64,000 bases of DNA. It comes from Corynebacterium imitans. Its GTDB lineage: Bacteria > Actinomycetota > Actinomycetes > Mycobacteriales > Mycobacteriaceae. Numbering within the stretch: position 1 is the stretch's first letter; every line of letters starts with the position of its first letter. Below the pieces are notes generated by a model. It did not search any database. It saw only the letters and a list, made by a program, of their open reading frames with translations, and was not told the origin of the DNA. The stretch covers positions 2,106,595-2,170,594 of the forward strand of contig NZ_CP009211.1 in NCBI RefSeq assembly GCF_000739455.1, written 5' to 3'. The position numbers and the translations under genes were made by a program. Shown here in pieces: positions 16,443 to 27,578 of this stretch.

Positions 16443-17739
16443 CCTGCGCGCAACCGCCCTCGCCGTCGTCCTCGCGCTCGCGCCACCGGCGGTCGCGAGC
16501 GAAGCACCCGGCACACTCCTTGCCACCAGCACCGTGCCCGCAACCAGCGGCGAACGCATCCGCTACACCAGCACCACCGAAGCCGGCGAAATCGTCGAGG
16601 TCACCGGCGCGCTCTACGACACCCCGCACGCCCGCGGCCTGATCGCGCTCGCACCCGGCACGCGCGGCATGGCGGATCATTGTGCGCCGTCGGCAGGCGC
16701 GGCGATGCTTTCCTCGATCGAGGGCGACTCCATCGGCATCAACTACGAGGCGCCGCTGGTGAGCCAGCTTACGCGCGCGGGCTACCGCGTCGTCGTCACC
16801 GACTACATCGGCCTGGGCACCCCCGGCACCCACACTTACCTCAATCGCATCGAGCAGGGCCGCGCCCTTATCGACGCCGCCCGCGCCACCGCCCACGACG
16901 ACGAAGCCATCGCGTTTTGGGGCTACTCTCAAGGCGGGGCCGCCGCCGCAGCCGCCGCCGAACTCGTCGCCGACTACGCGCCCGAACTCGACGTGCGGGC
17001 CACCTTCGCCGGCGCCCCACCGGCCGACCCGCTGGCCATCATGCGGCAAGGCTCGGCGGGCATGCTGGAAACCGTCGTCGGCTACGCCACCATCAGCTAC
17101 GCCTCCACCTACCCCGAATTCCGCGACGCGCTCGACGACTACCTCACCGAAGAGGGCCACCGCTGGCTCGCTGCGCTCGAAGCACACTGCATCACCGACC
17201 CTCCCATCCCCCACGGCGAGATCCTCACCGAAGGCCGCACGCTCGCAGAACTCGCAGCCGATGACGAACGCTTCACCCGCACCCTCAACCACAACAAACT
17301 CGGACAAGTCGGCGTCTCCATGCCCATCATGGTCATGACCAACCCCGACGACGACCTCGTACCCGAGCCCCAAGCCACCCAGCTAGCCGAGGACTACGCG
17401 GCGCACGGCTCGGACGTGACCCACGAACTCGTCCAGCTACGCGGCACGGTCACCAACCCGCTGTCCTCGCTCACCGCCCCCGTTTTCGAAGAGGCTGGCA
17501 AGCTTGCCCGTGCCAGCTCCTACCCCATCAGCAATATCCCGGTCGCCGGGCACGCGGCTCCCCTGCTGTTCAACTACGGCGACGCGCTGGAATGGCTCGC
17601 GCAGTACATGCCCGGAAAACAGATTAACCCCGGGCAAGTCGCGGCCACGACCGTCGTGGCGATCCTGGCTGTGATCGCCGCGCTCGTGCCCGTGCTCGCG
17701 CCGGGGTTCTGGCCCGCAGTCGGGCGGATGTTTACCTAA
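16429..17739 (+). CDS. Secreted triacylglycerol lipase, LIP family
   Basis: 436 aa alpha/beta-hydrolase of the secretory lipase (LIP, PF03583) type. Signal peptide of about 24 residues (ALAPPAVAS), nucleophile elbow GYSQGG (Ser near residue 167), acid in NPDDDLVPEP and His in VAGHAAP. A C-terminal hydrophobic helix (about 404-428, TTVVAILAVIAALVPVLA) should tether the enzyme to the envelope, which is less usual for the family. It probably hydrolyses acylglycerols outside the cell, useful for a lipid-dependent skin or mucosal coryneform. It ends 8 nt from the convergent clpC stop. Confidence 0.85.
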   Translation: MKHTFLRATALAVVLALAPPAVASEAPGTLLATSTVPATSGERIRYTSTTEAGEIVEVTGALYDTPHARGLIALAPGTRGMADHCAPSAGAAMLSSIEGDSIGINYEAPLVSQLTRAGYRVVVTDYIGLGTPGTHTYLNRIEQGRALIDAARATAHDDEAIAFWGYSQGGAAAAAAAELVADYAPELDVRATFAGAPPADPLAIMRQGSAGMLETVVGYATISYASTYPEFRDALDDYLTEEGHRWLAALEAHCITDPPIPHGEILTEGRTLAELAADDERFTRTLNHNKLGQVGVSMPIMVMTNPDDDLVPEPQATQLAEDYAAHGSDVTHELVQLRGTVTNPLSSLTAPVFEEAGKLARASSYPISNIPVAGHAAPLLFNYGDALEWLAQYMPGKQINPGQVAATTVVAILAVIAALVPVLAPGFWPAVGRMFT

Positions 17740-17747
17740 CCGGCCAT

Positions 17748-20441
<2,694 letters not shown>

Positions 20442-20472
20442 GGTTGCCCCTTCTACTCGTGAGTTTTCATCT

Positions 20473-20478
20473 ACTCTA
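20473..20478 (-). promoter_or_regulatory. Candidate -10 box (TAGAGT) of clpC
   Basis: TAGAGT on the minus strand lies 31 nt upstream of the ATG and about 27 bp downstream of the ClgR-like palindrome, a spacing compatible with activation from the -35 region. Confidence 0.35.
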
Positions 20479-20505
20479 ACGCGCGTTTGGCCTCGGTAGT
20501 CCCGT

Positions 20506-20522
20506 GTTCGCCACAGGCGAAC
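20506..20522. promoter_or_regulatory. ClgR-like operator upstream of clpC
   Basis: GTTCGCC-ACA-GGCGAAC is a perfect 7-bp inverted repeat with a CGCC...GGCG core, matching the ClgR consensus CGCYNANRGCG except for the central base. ClgR activates clpC and clpP1P2 in C. glutamicum. Confidence 0.6.
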
Positions 20523-20653
20523 AAGGGGCCCTTTGCTTTACGACGCCAAAACGCCCAACCCTTATTAGACGTTCGTTTTGGGTCGTTGGTTCCGTTTCGG
20601 GCCAATAATGGGTGTATTCTCACATTCCCTTGTTTTGGCAGGTAAACGTGGTT

Positions 20654-20659
20654 TATCGT
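20654..20659 (+). promoter_or_regulatory. -10 box (TATCGT) of the HNH gene, leaderless
   Basis: TATCGT ends 7 nt before ATG 20667, with no ribosome-binding site. Confidence 0.45.
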
Positions 20660-20666
20660 CGGGTGC

Positions 20667-21695
20667 ATGACAGATTTGGATGCACTTGCTTTGGTTGACC
20701 GCTGCGGATACGACTTCGTCGCCGCAGCGGCCGGACTTGAGCTTGCCCAATTACAGGCACACGGCATCCAGCAAGACCGCGCGAAGCAACTCCGCGACAC
20801 CGCGAGTGTGCTGTGCGGGAAAACCTCGCACACCAAATACCAGGCCCGCGCCCAGGAAGGCGCGCGCGTGCACGGGCATAGGTTGGACACGCTTGCCTAC
20901 ATCACCCGTTCTGCCCGCTCACTGAAGGATGTGACGAAGCGCTGGCACTACATCGAGCGCTTGTGCAACACATCCGGTGACTTAGCACGCATCCGCCGCG
21001 TCGCCGCAGAACTTAAGGCCGAACTGCAGGCACCGGAACCGCGCACCCCGAAAGCACGGGTGACCCACCACGGGGATGGGTTTGCCACCCTGCGGCTGAC
21101 CGGCCCCGCGGCAGACGTCCAGGGCGTCTTCGACGCCGCCAAAAACGACGTCACCGGCTGGCTAAACGGCGGGTGCCCGAAAGCCGACTACCTGGTGCGC
21201 GTGACCGCGAACCTGGATCTTGGTGACTACCTGCGCATCATTGCCGGTGAAGGCAACGACGTTAAGGTCCACTTCGACAACGGGGTGATCGTCTCCGGTG
21301 AGGAGTTTGTGCGCATGCAGCTCGAAGCACTCGGCTCGATCATCCTCATCGGAGTGATGGACGGGCCAGTCAACGCCTACCACGCCCGGTTTGCTACCCC
21401 GAAGCACCGAGAAGTCATGCTTGCCGACTCCACCACCTGCACCTGGAAGGGATGCAACGCACCCGCCTCTGAGTGCGATGCCCACCACATGGTCGAACAC
21501 CAACACGGCGGCGAGACCACACCATCCAACCTCGGGTGGTTGTGTAAGTACCACAACTCGCAGGCAGCACGCGGCACCCGGGGCCACACCGCAAGACGCG
21601 ACGGAAAGATTGTCTACGTCTCACCCTATGGGAATGTCACCGCCACCGGCACCGACCACAAAGCCCGAGCCGACAACCGCAAACCACCCGACTAA
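20667..21695 (+). CDS. DUF222 / HNH endonuclease domain protein
   Basis: 342 aa. The N-terminal two thirds are a helical DUF222-type region; the C-terminus has an HNH nuclease fold with CTWKGC, CDAHHMVEHQHGGETTPSN and LCKYHN (near residues 253-293). Such proteins are multicopy in mycobacteria (REP13E12 elements) and corynebacteria and are thought to be parts of mobile or selfish elements; the natural substrate is not known. It stands alone, divergent from clpC. No flanking direct repeats are obvious. Together with the PTS genes that follow it interrupts the clpC-lysS order of mycobacteria. Confidence 0.85.
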   Translation: MTDLDALALVDRCGYDFVAAAAGLELAQLQAHGIQQDRAKQLRDTASVLCGKTSHTKYQARAQEGARVHGHRLDTLAYITRSARSLKDVTKRWHYIERLCNTSGDLARIRRVAAELKAELQAPEPRTPKARVTHHGDGFATLRLTGPAADVQGVFDAAKNDVTGWLNGGCPKADYLVRVTANLDLGDYLRIIAGEGNDVKVHFDNGVIVSGEEFVRMQLEALGSIILIGVMDGPVNAYHARFATPKHREVMLADSTTCTWKGCNAPASECDAHHMVEHQHGGETTPSNLGWLCKYHNSQAARGTRGHTARRDGKIVYVSPYGNVTATGTDHKARADNRKPPD

Positions 21696-21705
21696 AACCC
21701 CACGC

Positions 21706-21743
21706 AAAAAAGCCCGCGCGCCAGCAAAAACCGGCGCGCGGGC
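21706..21743 (-). terminator. Rho-independent terminator of ptsI
   Basis: Perfect 11-bp stem GCCCGCGCGCC / GGCGCGCGGGC with a 10-nt loop. On the minus strand it is followed by six T residues, about 18 nt beyond the ptsI stop. Confidence 0.85.
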
Positions 21744-21760
21744 AAGCATGCCTGAAGGCG

Positions 21761-23446
21761 CTAGAGCAGGTCGCGCAGCACCGGATCGGCGATCTTCAGC
21801 ACGTTTTCGCGCGCCTCCTTGGCAGTCGGGGCGTCGACTGCGTAGTTGGCCATCTGGCGGCAGGTATCCATGTCGTGCAGGCGCAGCGCGGCGCGAACCG
21901 CGTTGACCTTCGACGGCGCCATCGACAGCGAGGTCACACCCAGGCCGACGAGCACGAGCGCCATGAGCGGGTCGCCGCCCGCCTCACCGCACACGCCGAC
22001 GGACTTGCCGGTCGCGTGCCCGCCCTTGCCGGTCGCCTTGATCATGGTGAGCACCGGCGGCTGCCACGGGCTGAGCAGCTCGGCTAGCTCGCCCTGCATG
22101 CGGTCGGCCGCCATGGTGTACTGCGACAGGTCGTTGGTGCCGATGGAGGCGAAGTCGGCGATGCTGAGCACGTGCCCGGCGCGGATCGCGGCCGCCGGTG
22201 TTTCGACCATGATGCCCACCTTGGGCAGCCCGTAGCCGCGTGCCTTGTCGCAGAACCACTGCGTTTCCTCAACGGTGGCGACCATGGGTGCCATGACCCA
22301 CAGCTCCGCCTCGGGCACGTTGGCGTGCGCGTTGGCGAGCGCCTGCAGCTGGTCGTCGAGCAGGTCCTCGCGCACCATGGACAGGCGCAGGCCGCGGCGG
22401 CCGAGCGCCGGGTTCTCTTCCTCGCCGAGGTCGGCGAAGCTCAGCGGCTTATCGGCACCCGCGTCCAGGGTGCGCACGACGACGCGGCGCTTCCCGAAGG
22501 CGCGCAGCACGCGCGTGTAGGTCCCGGTCTGCTCATCCACGCTCGGCGCCGAATCGCGGTCGAGGAAGAGGAACTCGGTGCGGAAGAGTCCGGAGCCTTC
22601 CAGATCGAGCTTTGCCGCCTTCTCGGCGTCTTCTGCGGTGCCGATGTTGGCCAAGAGCTTGACCTTGTAGCCGTCGCGGGTTGCGCCCTCACCGGAGGAG
22701 CCGGCGAGCGCGTCGGCGCGGCGGCGGGAGCGCTCCTCCAGCTCGGCGACGTCGGTGTCGGCCGGGGCGACGATGACTTCGCCGACGCCGCCGTCGAGGG
22801 CGAGCGGCGGGGCGTCGGCAACCGCGCCGAGGACGCCCTTGACCTGCACGGCCGCGGGGATGCCCAGCTGGGCGGCGAGGATGGCGGTGTGCGAGGTCGC
22901 GCCGCCGCCCTCGGTGACGATGCCGAGCACCATCTCCGGGTCCAGCGTCGCCGTCTCCGCGGGCGCGAGGTCGTGGGCGACCAGGATCGACGGCGCGTCG
23001 AGGTGCGGCACGCCGGGCTCGGGCAAGCCGCGCAGGCGCGCGATGGCGCGGTCGCGGATGTCGTAGAGGTCGGTGACGCGCTCGGCCATGTAGCCGCCAA
23101 GTTTGCGCAGCTTGCCGGCGTAGACCTCCACCGCGTCGTGAACGGCGCGGGTGACGCCGGTACCTTTCTTCAGCTCCTTGTTGATCCCGCGAATCAGGCC
23201 CCGGTCGGTGGCCAGCGTCGCGGTGGCCTCGAGGACCTGCTTGGAGGTTTCGGAGTTCGCGTGTTCGGCGCGCGCGGTCAGTGAGGCCGCGACCTCGTCA
23301 AGCACCCCCGCGACGCGCTCGGCGTCGCCTTCGGCCGCGGCGGGTTCCGCCTCGTCGATGCCCACCGGCGCGGTCACCACGGCGACCGGTCCCGAGGCCG
23401 TGCCGGCGGAGACGCCAATGCCGTAAAGAACAGTGCGGTCAGTCAT
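21761..23446 (-). CDS. ptsI: PTS enzyme I (phosphoenolpyruvate-protein phosphotransferase)
   Basis: 561 aa. It transfers phosphate from PEP to HPr as the first step of sugar phosphotransfer. The phospho-His motif GGGATSHTAIL (near residue 190), PEP-binding segments LFRTEFLFLDRD, RTLDAGADKPL, NPALGRRGLR and MVETPAAA, and the catalytic Cys in GVCGEAGGDP are present. ATG 23446 has AAAGGA upstream. It is third in an operon with ptsG and an antiterminator gene, 31 nt after the latter. In C. glutamicum ptsI lies in the fructose cluster instead. No HPr gene is in the window. Confidence 0.95.
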   Translation of the reverse strand: MTDRTVLYGIGVSAGTASGPVAVVTAPVGIDEAEPAAAEGDAERVAGVLDEVAASLTARAEHANSETSKQVLEATATLATDRGLIRGINKELKKGTGVTRAVHDAVEVYAGKLRKLGGYMAERVTDLYDIRDRAIARLRGLPEPGVPHLDAPSILVAHDLAPAETATLDPEMVLGIVTEGGGATSHTAILAAQLGIPAAVQVKGVLGAVADAPPLALDGGVGEVIVAPADTDVAELEERSRRRADALAGSSGEGATRDGYKVKLLANIGTAEDAEKAAKLDLEGSGLFRTEFLFLDRDSAPSVDEQTGTYTRVLRAFGKRRVVVRTLDAGADKPLSFADLGEEENPALGRRGLRLSMVREDLLDDQLQALANAHANVPEAELWVMAPMVATVEETQWFCDKARGYGLPKVGIMVETPAAAIRAGHVLSIADFASIGTNDLSQYTMAADRMQGELAELLSPWQPPVLTMIKATGKGGHATGKSVGVCGEAGGDPLMALVLVGLGVTSLSMAPSKVNAVRAALRLHDMDTCRQMANYAVDAPTAKEARENVLKIADPVLRDLL

Positions 23447-23477
23447 GTGTTTCCTTTCGCTCGTTCTCCCCTCGAGA

Positions 23478-24290
23478 TTACTCGCCCGCACTAGCCTCCC
23501 GCAGGCGCGCGATGTGGAGGCCGAGGTAGGCCAGTTCGTCGTCGGTAAGCGACTGCCCGAAGCGCAGCTCGACGATGTGCGCGACCTTCCGCGCAACCGC
23601 CATATCCTGCGGGTATGCGCGCAACAGCTCGCGTGTGAGCAGGGAGTTGCCGTGGTCGAGCTGCGCCCCGCGCGCCAGCCGCACGAAGAGGTAGCGCGCG
23701 TGCGTGATGAAGCGGGCAGTGCTTATCGACGCCCCGTCAACCCCAATCACGTCCAACATCTGCTGAATCACGCCCGTCATCTGGTAGGTGTGCGCGAGGT
23801 TTCCCGTGTTGAACCCGGCGTTGACCAGGTGGAGGGTCAGCGCGATGGCTTCCTCCTGCGGCAGCGGCTCAGCGAGCCTGCGGTTGAGGGCGTGCAGCAG
23901 GCGCTCCCCCTGCGCGGCCTCCTCCGGGTAGAGGTGGGTGACCTCGGCGCGCAGCGGGTATTCGACCGTGGTGCCCTGGCGGGCCCGCTCGGCGGCGCCG
24001 ATGATGTGGTCGGCGATCGCGGTGACCAGGGTCAACCGCGTGTGCACGCCGATTTCCTCGAGCGCTGCGGCGACCTGTTCGACGGTTTCGGCGGGCAGTC
24101 CCGCGATCATTTCGCCGGCGTGGTCGGGGTCGCGGCCGTCGAGCGGGACGAAGATGCGGGCGACCTTGGCTTCGTCGATGCGCTCGCCCTGCTTGGCTTG
24201 GAAGCCGACGCCCCGGCCGGTGACCACCACTGGGTCATCGCCGCGGCGAGCGAGCACGACATTGTTATTGAACACGCGCAGGACCTGCAT
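23478..24290 (-). CDS. BglG/LicT/GlcT-family transcription antiterminator
   Basis: 270 aa. The N-terminal RNA-binding CAT domain (residues 1-55, with VFNNNVVLARRGDDPVVVTG and GVGFQAKQGERID) is followed by two PTS-regulation domains whose conserved His residues can be seen in TAIADHIIG, TLHLVN, THARYLFVRL and LGLHIARL. Such proteins bind a RAT hairpin in the leader mRNA and prevent formation of an overlapping terminator; PTS phosphorylation of the PRDs sets activity. A RAT/terminator pair stands in front of ptsG in this same operon (26382-26447). The gene is 17 nt downstream of ptsG. Confidence 0.93.
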   Translation of the reverse strand: MQVLRVFNNNVVLARRGDDPVVVTGRGVGFQAKQGERIDEAKVARIFVPLDGRDPDHAGEMIAGLPAETVEQVAAALEEIGVHTRLTLVTAIADHIIGAAERARQGTTVEYPLRAEVTHLYPEEAAQGERLLHALNRRLAEPLPQEEAIALTLHLVNAGFNTGNLAHTYQMTGVIQQMLDVIGVDGASISTARFITHARYLFVRLARGAQLDHGNSLLTRELLRAYPQDMAVARKVAHIVELRFGQSLTDDELAYLGLHIARLREASAGE

Positions 24291-24307
24291 GCCCTCTAAG
24301 CGTAGTG

Positions 24308-26359
24308 CTACTTGGTCACGCCGAGGATCGGCTGGCCCTCTGCGACCGTGTCAGCTGCCAGATCGTCGACGGCAGCAAGCGTCTTGGAGTTGACCACGGT
24401 GGTGATCACGGTCGGATCGACGCCGGCGTCGATGATCGAGGCGAAGTCCACCTCAGCCAGCGGCTCACCGGCGCGGATCTGCTGCTTCTTCTCCGCGACC
24501 GGGGCAAAGCCCTCGCCCTTCAGCTTGACGGTGTCGATGCCGATGTGGACCAGCACCTCCACGCCGTCGGCGGTCTTGATGCCGTAGGCGTGGCCTGTCT
24601 TGGCCACCGAGATGACCTTGCCGTCGACCGGGGCGACCACGGTCGCGTGATCGGCCTGCGGTGTGATGCCCACGGCGTGGCCGAGGGTGCCGGAGGCGAA
24701 GGCGGCGTCGGCAAGCTTGTCCATGGCTACCGAGGCACCAGCGAGCGGGGCGAGCACCTCCTTGGTGGCAGCGGGCGCTGCGGCAGGCACGGGCGCAGGC
24801 TCGGCTGCGGGCTCCGGTTCGGCTGCAGTCTCCGGCTCGGCCTCAGCCTGAGCCTCTTCTTCCGCGGCGGCGCGGCGTGCGAGCGCCTCCGCCTTCTCCT
24901 CCGGAGTGCGGTAGTCAGTGATGAAGATGATCGTGAACGCGGTGAAGAAGGCCACCGCGATCGCGATGACGTAGACCCACGCCGGGCTGAAGACCGGGAT
25001 GGTCAGCAGCGAGGTGAACACGAACGCGCTGGTCTGCACGCCGCCGAACGGGGTGCCCAGGATCGCGATGGTCAGACCACCGGCGAAGCAGCCCACCAGC
25101 ATGCGCGGGTAGATGCGCTTGAAACGCAGGTGGATGCCGTAGAGCGAAGGCTCGGAAATACCGCCGAACAGGCCGGCTGCCAGCGCGGAACCGGCGGTCT
25201 GACGCATGAGCGGGTCCTTGTCACGCAGCGAGATGGCGAACACAGCGGCGGTCGCGCCGAAGCAGGCGAAGTTCCACGCGCCCATCGGGCCCTGGATGAA
25301 GTCGTAGCCAAGCGTTTGGATGTTCACCAGCATCAGGGCGTTGAGCGGCCAGTGCAGGCCCAGCGGCACCAGGAACGGGTAGAGCATCGGGATCAGGATG
25401 GCAAAGACGAAGGGCGCGTTGCCGTTGAGCCACGCCAGGCCGACGCCGATCCACGCGCCGAGCGCGTAGCCGAGCGGCCCGATGACCAGGGCGGTAAAGG
25501 GGATCATCACCAAAAGCGTGAGGAAGGGGACAAACACCATGTGGACCGCGGACGGGATGAGCTTCTGGAAGCCCTTGTACACCAGCGCCGCGATGGCAGC
25601 CATGATCAGCGGGACAAAGACGTTGCCGCCGTACTCAGGAAGCAGCATCGGCGCGCCGAAGACGGTCACGCGCGCGACCTCGCTGCCAAGCAGCGCGTTT
25701 TGCGACACGATCGCGTCCGGGTGCTCCGCCAGCCCGGTGAACTCCGGGGTAAACAGTGCGAACATGACCGCGGCGGGGACCCAGCCGTCGATACGCAGCT
25801 TCTTGCCCGCGTTGTAGGCCACCATCACCGGCAGGAAGTAGAACACGGAGCGCCACATGGCGTCGACGAACTGCCAGGTCGGCGTCTTGACCTCGGCGCG
25901 GAAGTCGACCAGGCCGAGCGCGTCGATGACCGCGGCAGCCGCGATGACCAGCGAGGCACCCAGCAGCACGCCCAGGATCGGACGGAAGGAATCGGAAAGG
26001 TACTCGAAGAAGGCGTCCAGCCACGGCACCTTGCCCTTGGCCTTGGCGCGGTTTTGGGCTTTGACGTCGGCGTCGCTAAGCTGCTTCGCCCCGCGCATCT
26101 CGGGCAGGGCCTTGATCTCGTTGTACACGTTGGCCACATCGCCGCCGATGATGACCTGGTAGTGGCTGCCGCCCTGCGGAACCGCACCCATCACCTTGGG
26201 GTTTGCTTCGAGGCGTTCCTTGTCGGCCGCCGAGGCGTCGGCAAGCTCGAAGCGCAAGCGCGTCGCGCAGTGCGACATGCTCACGACGTTGTCGGGCCCG
26301 CCGATTCCGGCGAGGATGTCAGCGGCCTGCTCCTGCAGGCTCGCTTTTGTCTTTGCCAT
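24308..26359 (-). CDS. ptsG: PTS glucose-type transporter EIIBCA
   Basis: 683 aa. An N-terminal EIIB domain with phospho-Cys in SHCATRLRF (near residue 30), a ten-helix EIIC domain (about 110-470) with LGLHWPLNALMLVNIQTLGY and GGISEPSLYGIHL, an Ala/Glu/Pro-rich linker (about 490-535), and a C-terminal EIIA domain with phospho-His in VLVHIGIDTVKLKGEGF. Length and the HWPLNA...GPMGAWNFACFG stretch fit corynebacterial PtsG (683 aa in C. glutamicum, from memory); a beta-glucoside or other specificity remains possible. ATG 26359 has AAGGAG upstream. It is controlled by a RAT/terminator leader. Confidence 0.85.
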   Translation of the reverse strand: MAKTKASLQEQAADILAGIGGPDNVVSMSHCATRLRFELADASAADKERLEANPKVMGAVPQGGSHYQVIIGGDVANVYNEIKALPEMRGAKQLSDADVKAQNRAKAKGKVPWLDAFFEYLSDSFRPILGVLLGASLVIAAAAVIDALGLVDFRAEVKTPTWQFVDAMWRSVFYFLPVMVAYNAGKKLRIDGWVPAAVMFALFTPEFTGLAEHPDAIVSQNALLGSEVARVTVFGAPMLLPEYGGNVFVPLIMAAIAALVYKGFQKLIPSAVHMVFVPFLTLLVMIPFTALVIGPLGYALGAWIGVGLAWLNGNAPFVFAILIPMLYPFLVPLGLHWPLNALMLVNIQTLGYDFIQGPMGAWNFACFGATAAVFAISLRDKDPLMRQTAGSALAAGLFGGISEPSLYGIHLRFKRIYPRMLVGCFAGGLTIAILGTPFGGVQTSAFVFTSLLTIPVFSPAWVYVIAIAVAFFTAFTIIFITDYRTPEEKAEALARRAAAEEEAQAEAEPETAAEPEPAAEPAPVPAAAPAATKEVLAPLAGASVAMDKLADAAFASGTLGHAVGITPQADHATVVAPVDGKVISVAKTGHAYGIKTADGVEVLVHIGIDTVKLKGEGFAPVAEKKQQIRAGEPLAEVDFASIIDAGVDPTVITTVVNSKTLAAVDDLAADTVAEGQPILGVTK

Positions 26360-26381
26360 CAGTTCGCTCCTTATTTCAAAG

Positions 26382-26417
26382 AAAAAAGACCTGGGACGCG
26401 AAAACGTCCCAGGTCTT
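26382..26417 (-). terminator. Leader terminator of ptsG, overlapping the RAT
   Basis: A 13-bp stem (AAGACCTGGGACG / CGTCCCAGGTCTT, loop of 6) followed on the minus strand by TTTTTT. Its first arm shares six bases with the end of the RAT, so the two folds are mutually exclusive. It lies 23 nt before the ptsG start codon. Confidence 0.9.
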
Positions 26418-26447
26418 GCCCCGCTCTGTTTAGGCGGGTAACAACCC
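26412..26447 (-). promoter_or_regulatory. Ribonucleic antiterminator (RAT) of the pts operon
   Basis: Read on the minus strand it starts GGGTTGTTACCCGC and ends GCGGGGCAAGACC. This is the shape of BglG/LicT-family RATs (GGATTGTTACTG ... CAGGCAAAACC). It overlaps the adjacent terminator, and a matching antiterminator protein is encoded two genes down. It also covers the stop codon of the upstream glycosyltransferase gene. Confidence 0.9.
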
Positions 26448-27578
26448 TGTTGTCTTTTTCCATCGTAGGCCCGCGTGCACCGCGATGGCAAAGGGCACCA
26501 CGCCCCATCCGAGGGTTGCGAGCAAACTCGGCTCGCCGGGCAGCGCGAACAGGCCGGTGGTGGTCCAGATCGCGATGCCGGTGGCCCAGTTGCGCGCGGG
26601 TGAGCGCAGGTCGATCGCGGACATCGCCAGCGGGATCAACCAGATCGAGTAGTAGCCCTGCAGCAGGCCGCCGACGAGGAAGACGCCGCTAAACAGCGCG
26701 CCGAGGGTGCAAAACGCCCACACCGCGCCGAGCTCGTGGCGCTGCGGGAACAGCAGCGCCACCGCGGCGAACACGCCGATGAGCACGATCGCGCTGACCA
26801 CGAAGGTGCCGACCGTGCCCAGCCCCATCGCGCCGATGGCCCCGTTGTCGTAGTCGCGGGTCTCCGACAGGTACGGCACGAGTCTCTCGAGGTACCAGTG
26901 CGGGTTGACCGTGGTCGCCCAGCCGATGCCGAACAGCGCCGCGTACGCCGCGACCGCCCCGACGATCACCCACCATTGCGCCAGCAGGAAGGGCACGGCC
27001 GCGAGCACGACGAACTGCGGCTTAATGGTCACCGCGTAGGCGAACAGCAGCGCCGCGACAACCTTCGAGCCGCGGTAGTCGCGCAGGCACGCGTGCACGA
27101 ACGCGACCATCACCAGCAGCAGAAAACCGTTGATGTTGGTCAGGTACACGGTGGATTGGACCGGCTCGGGCGTGTTAAACGCAATCGCGATCGTCGCCAG
27201 CGTCAGCCGCACCGCCCTGTGCGGGGCGAGCATCCTCGCGGCCCAGTACACCGCGCCGCTTATCGACGCCACACTCGCCCCCACCATCGCCCACCGGCCA
27301 ACCTCAAACGTGCCAAAGATCGCGAGCGGGGCCAGCACCACGTTCGCGCCCGGCCCGTAGAGGTAGTGCGGGTCGGTGGTGGAGTAATCCTCGTTGTAGA
27401 CGGGGATGCCGCTGGTGTATCGCTGCACCGCCTCCCAGATCGGCACGAAGTCGGAGCCGTAGCGGGCCAGCGGCAGCGTGATCGCGACACGGATCACGCC
27501 GATGAGTGCGGCCGCGGCGAGCAGCCAGAGCGGCACGCGCCGCGGCAGAAGCGCGGTGCGTTCCGCGCTCGGCGTCAC
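26430..27578 (-). CDS. Polytopic GT-C glycosyltransferase, GT87 (DUF2029) type
   Basis: 382 aa with about ten transmembrane segments and a first extracytoplasmic loop containing acidic residues (DEDYSTTDPHYLYGPGAN near 63-80), a layout typical of GT87 polyprenyl-phosphate-dependent mannosyl/arabinosyl transferases such as PimE and AftC. In mycolata these build arabinogalactan, lipoarabinomannan or PIMs; which one this is cannot be told here. The GTG start directly follows the lysS stop, so lysS readthrough probably expresses it. The last 18 nt lie in the RAT of the downstream pts operon, and the pts promoter is inside its 3' end. Confidence 0.8.
   Translation of the reverse strand: MTPSAERTALLPRRVPLWLLAAAALIGVIRVAITLPLARYGSDFVPIWEAVQRYTSGIPVYNEDYSTTDPHYLYGPGANVVLAPLAIFGTFEVGRWAMVGASVASISGAVYWAARMLAPHRAVRLTLATIAIAFNTPEPVQSTVYLTNINGFLLLVMVAFVHACLRDYRGSKVVAALLFAYAVTIKPQFVVLAAVPFLLAQWWVIVGAVAAYAALFGIGWATTVNPHWYLERLVPYLSETRDYDNGAIGAMGLGTVGTFVVSAIVLIGVFAAVALLFPQRHELGAVWAFCTLGALFSGVFLVGGLLQGYYSIWLIPLAMSAIDLRSPARNWATGIAIWTTTGLFALPGEPSLLATLGWGVVPFAIAVHAGLRWKKTTGLLPA
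26462..26491 (-). promoter_or_regulatory. Promoter of the ptsG operon inside the GT87 gene
   Basis: -35 TTGCCA (26486-26491), 18-bp spacer, -10 TACGAT (26462-26467). Transcription would begin near 26455, placing the RAT at the very 5' end of the transcript, the normal arrangement for antitermination leaders. Confidence 0.6.

Noticed and set aside
24305..26692. Long plus-strand open frame (about 795 codons) opposite ptsG
   Set aside because: Composition is His/Arg/Gly-rich antisense shadow of a clear PTS gene; no homology, no start signal.
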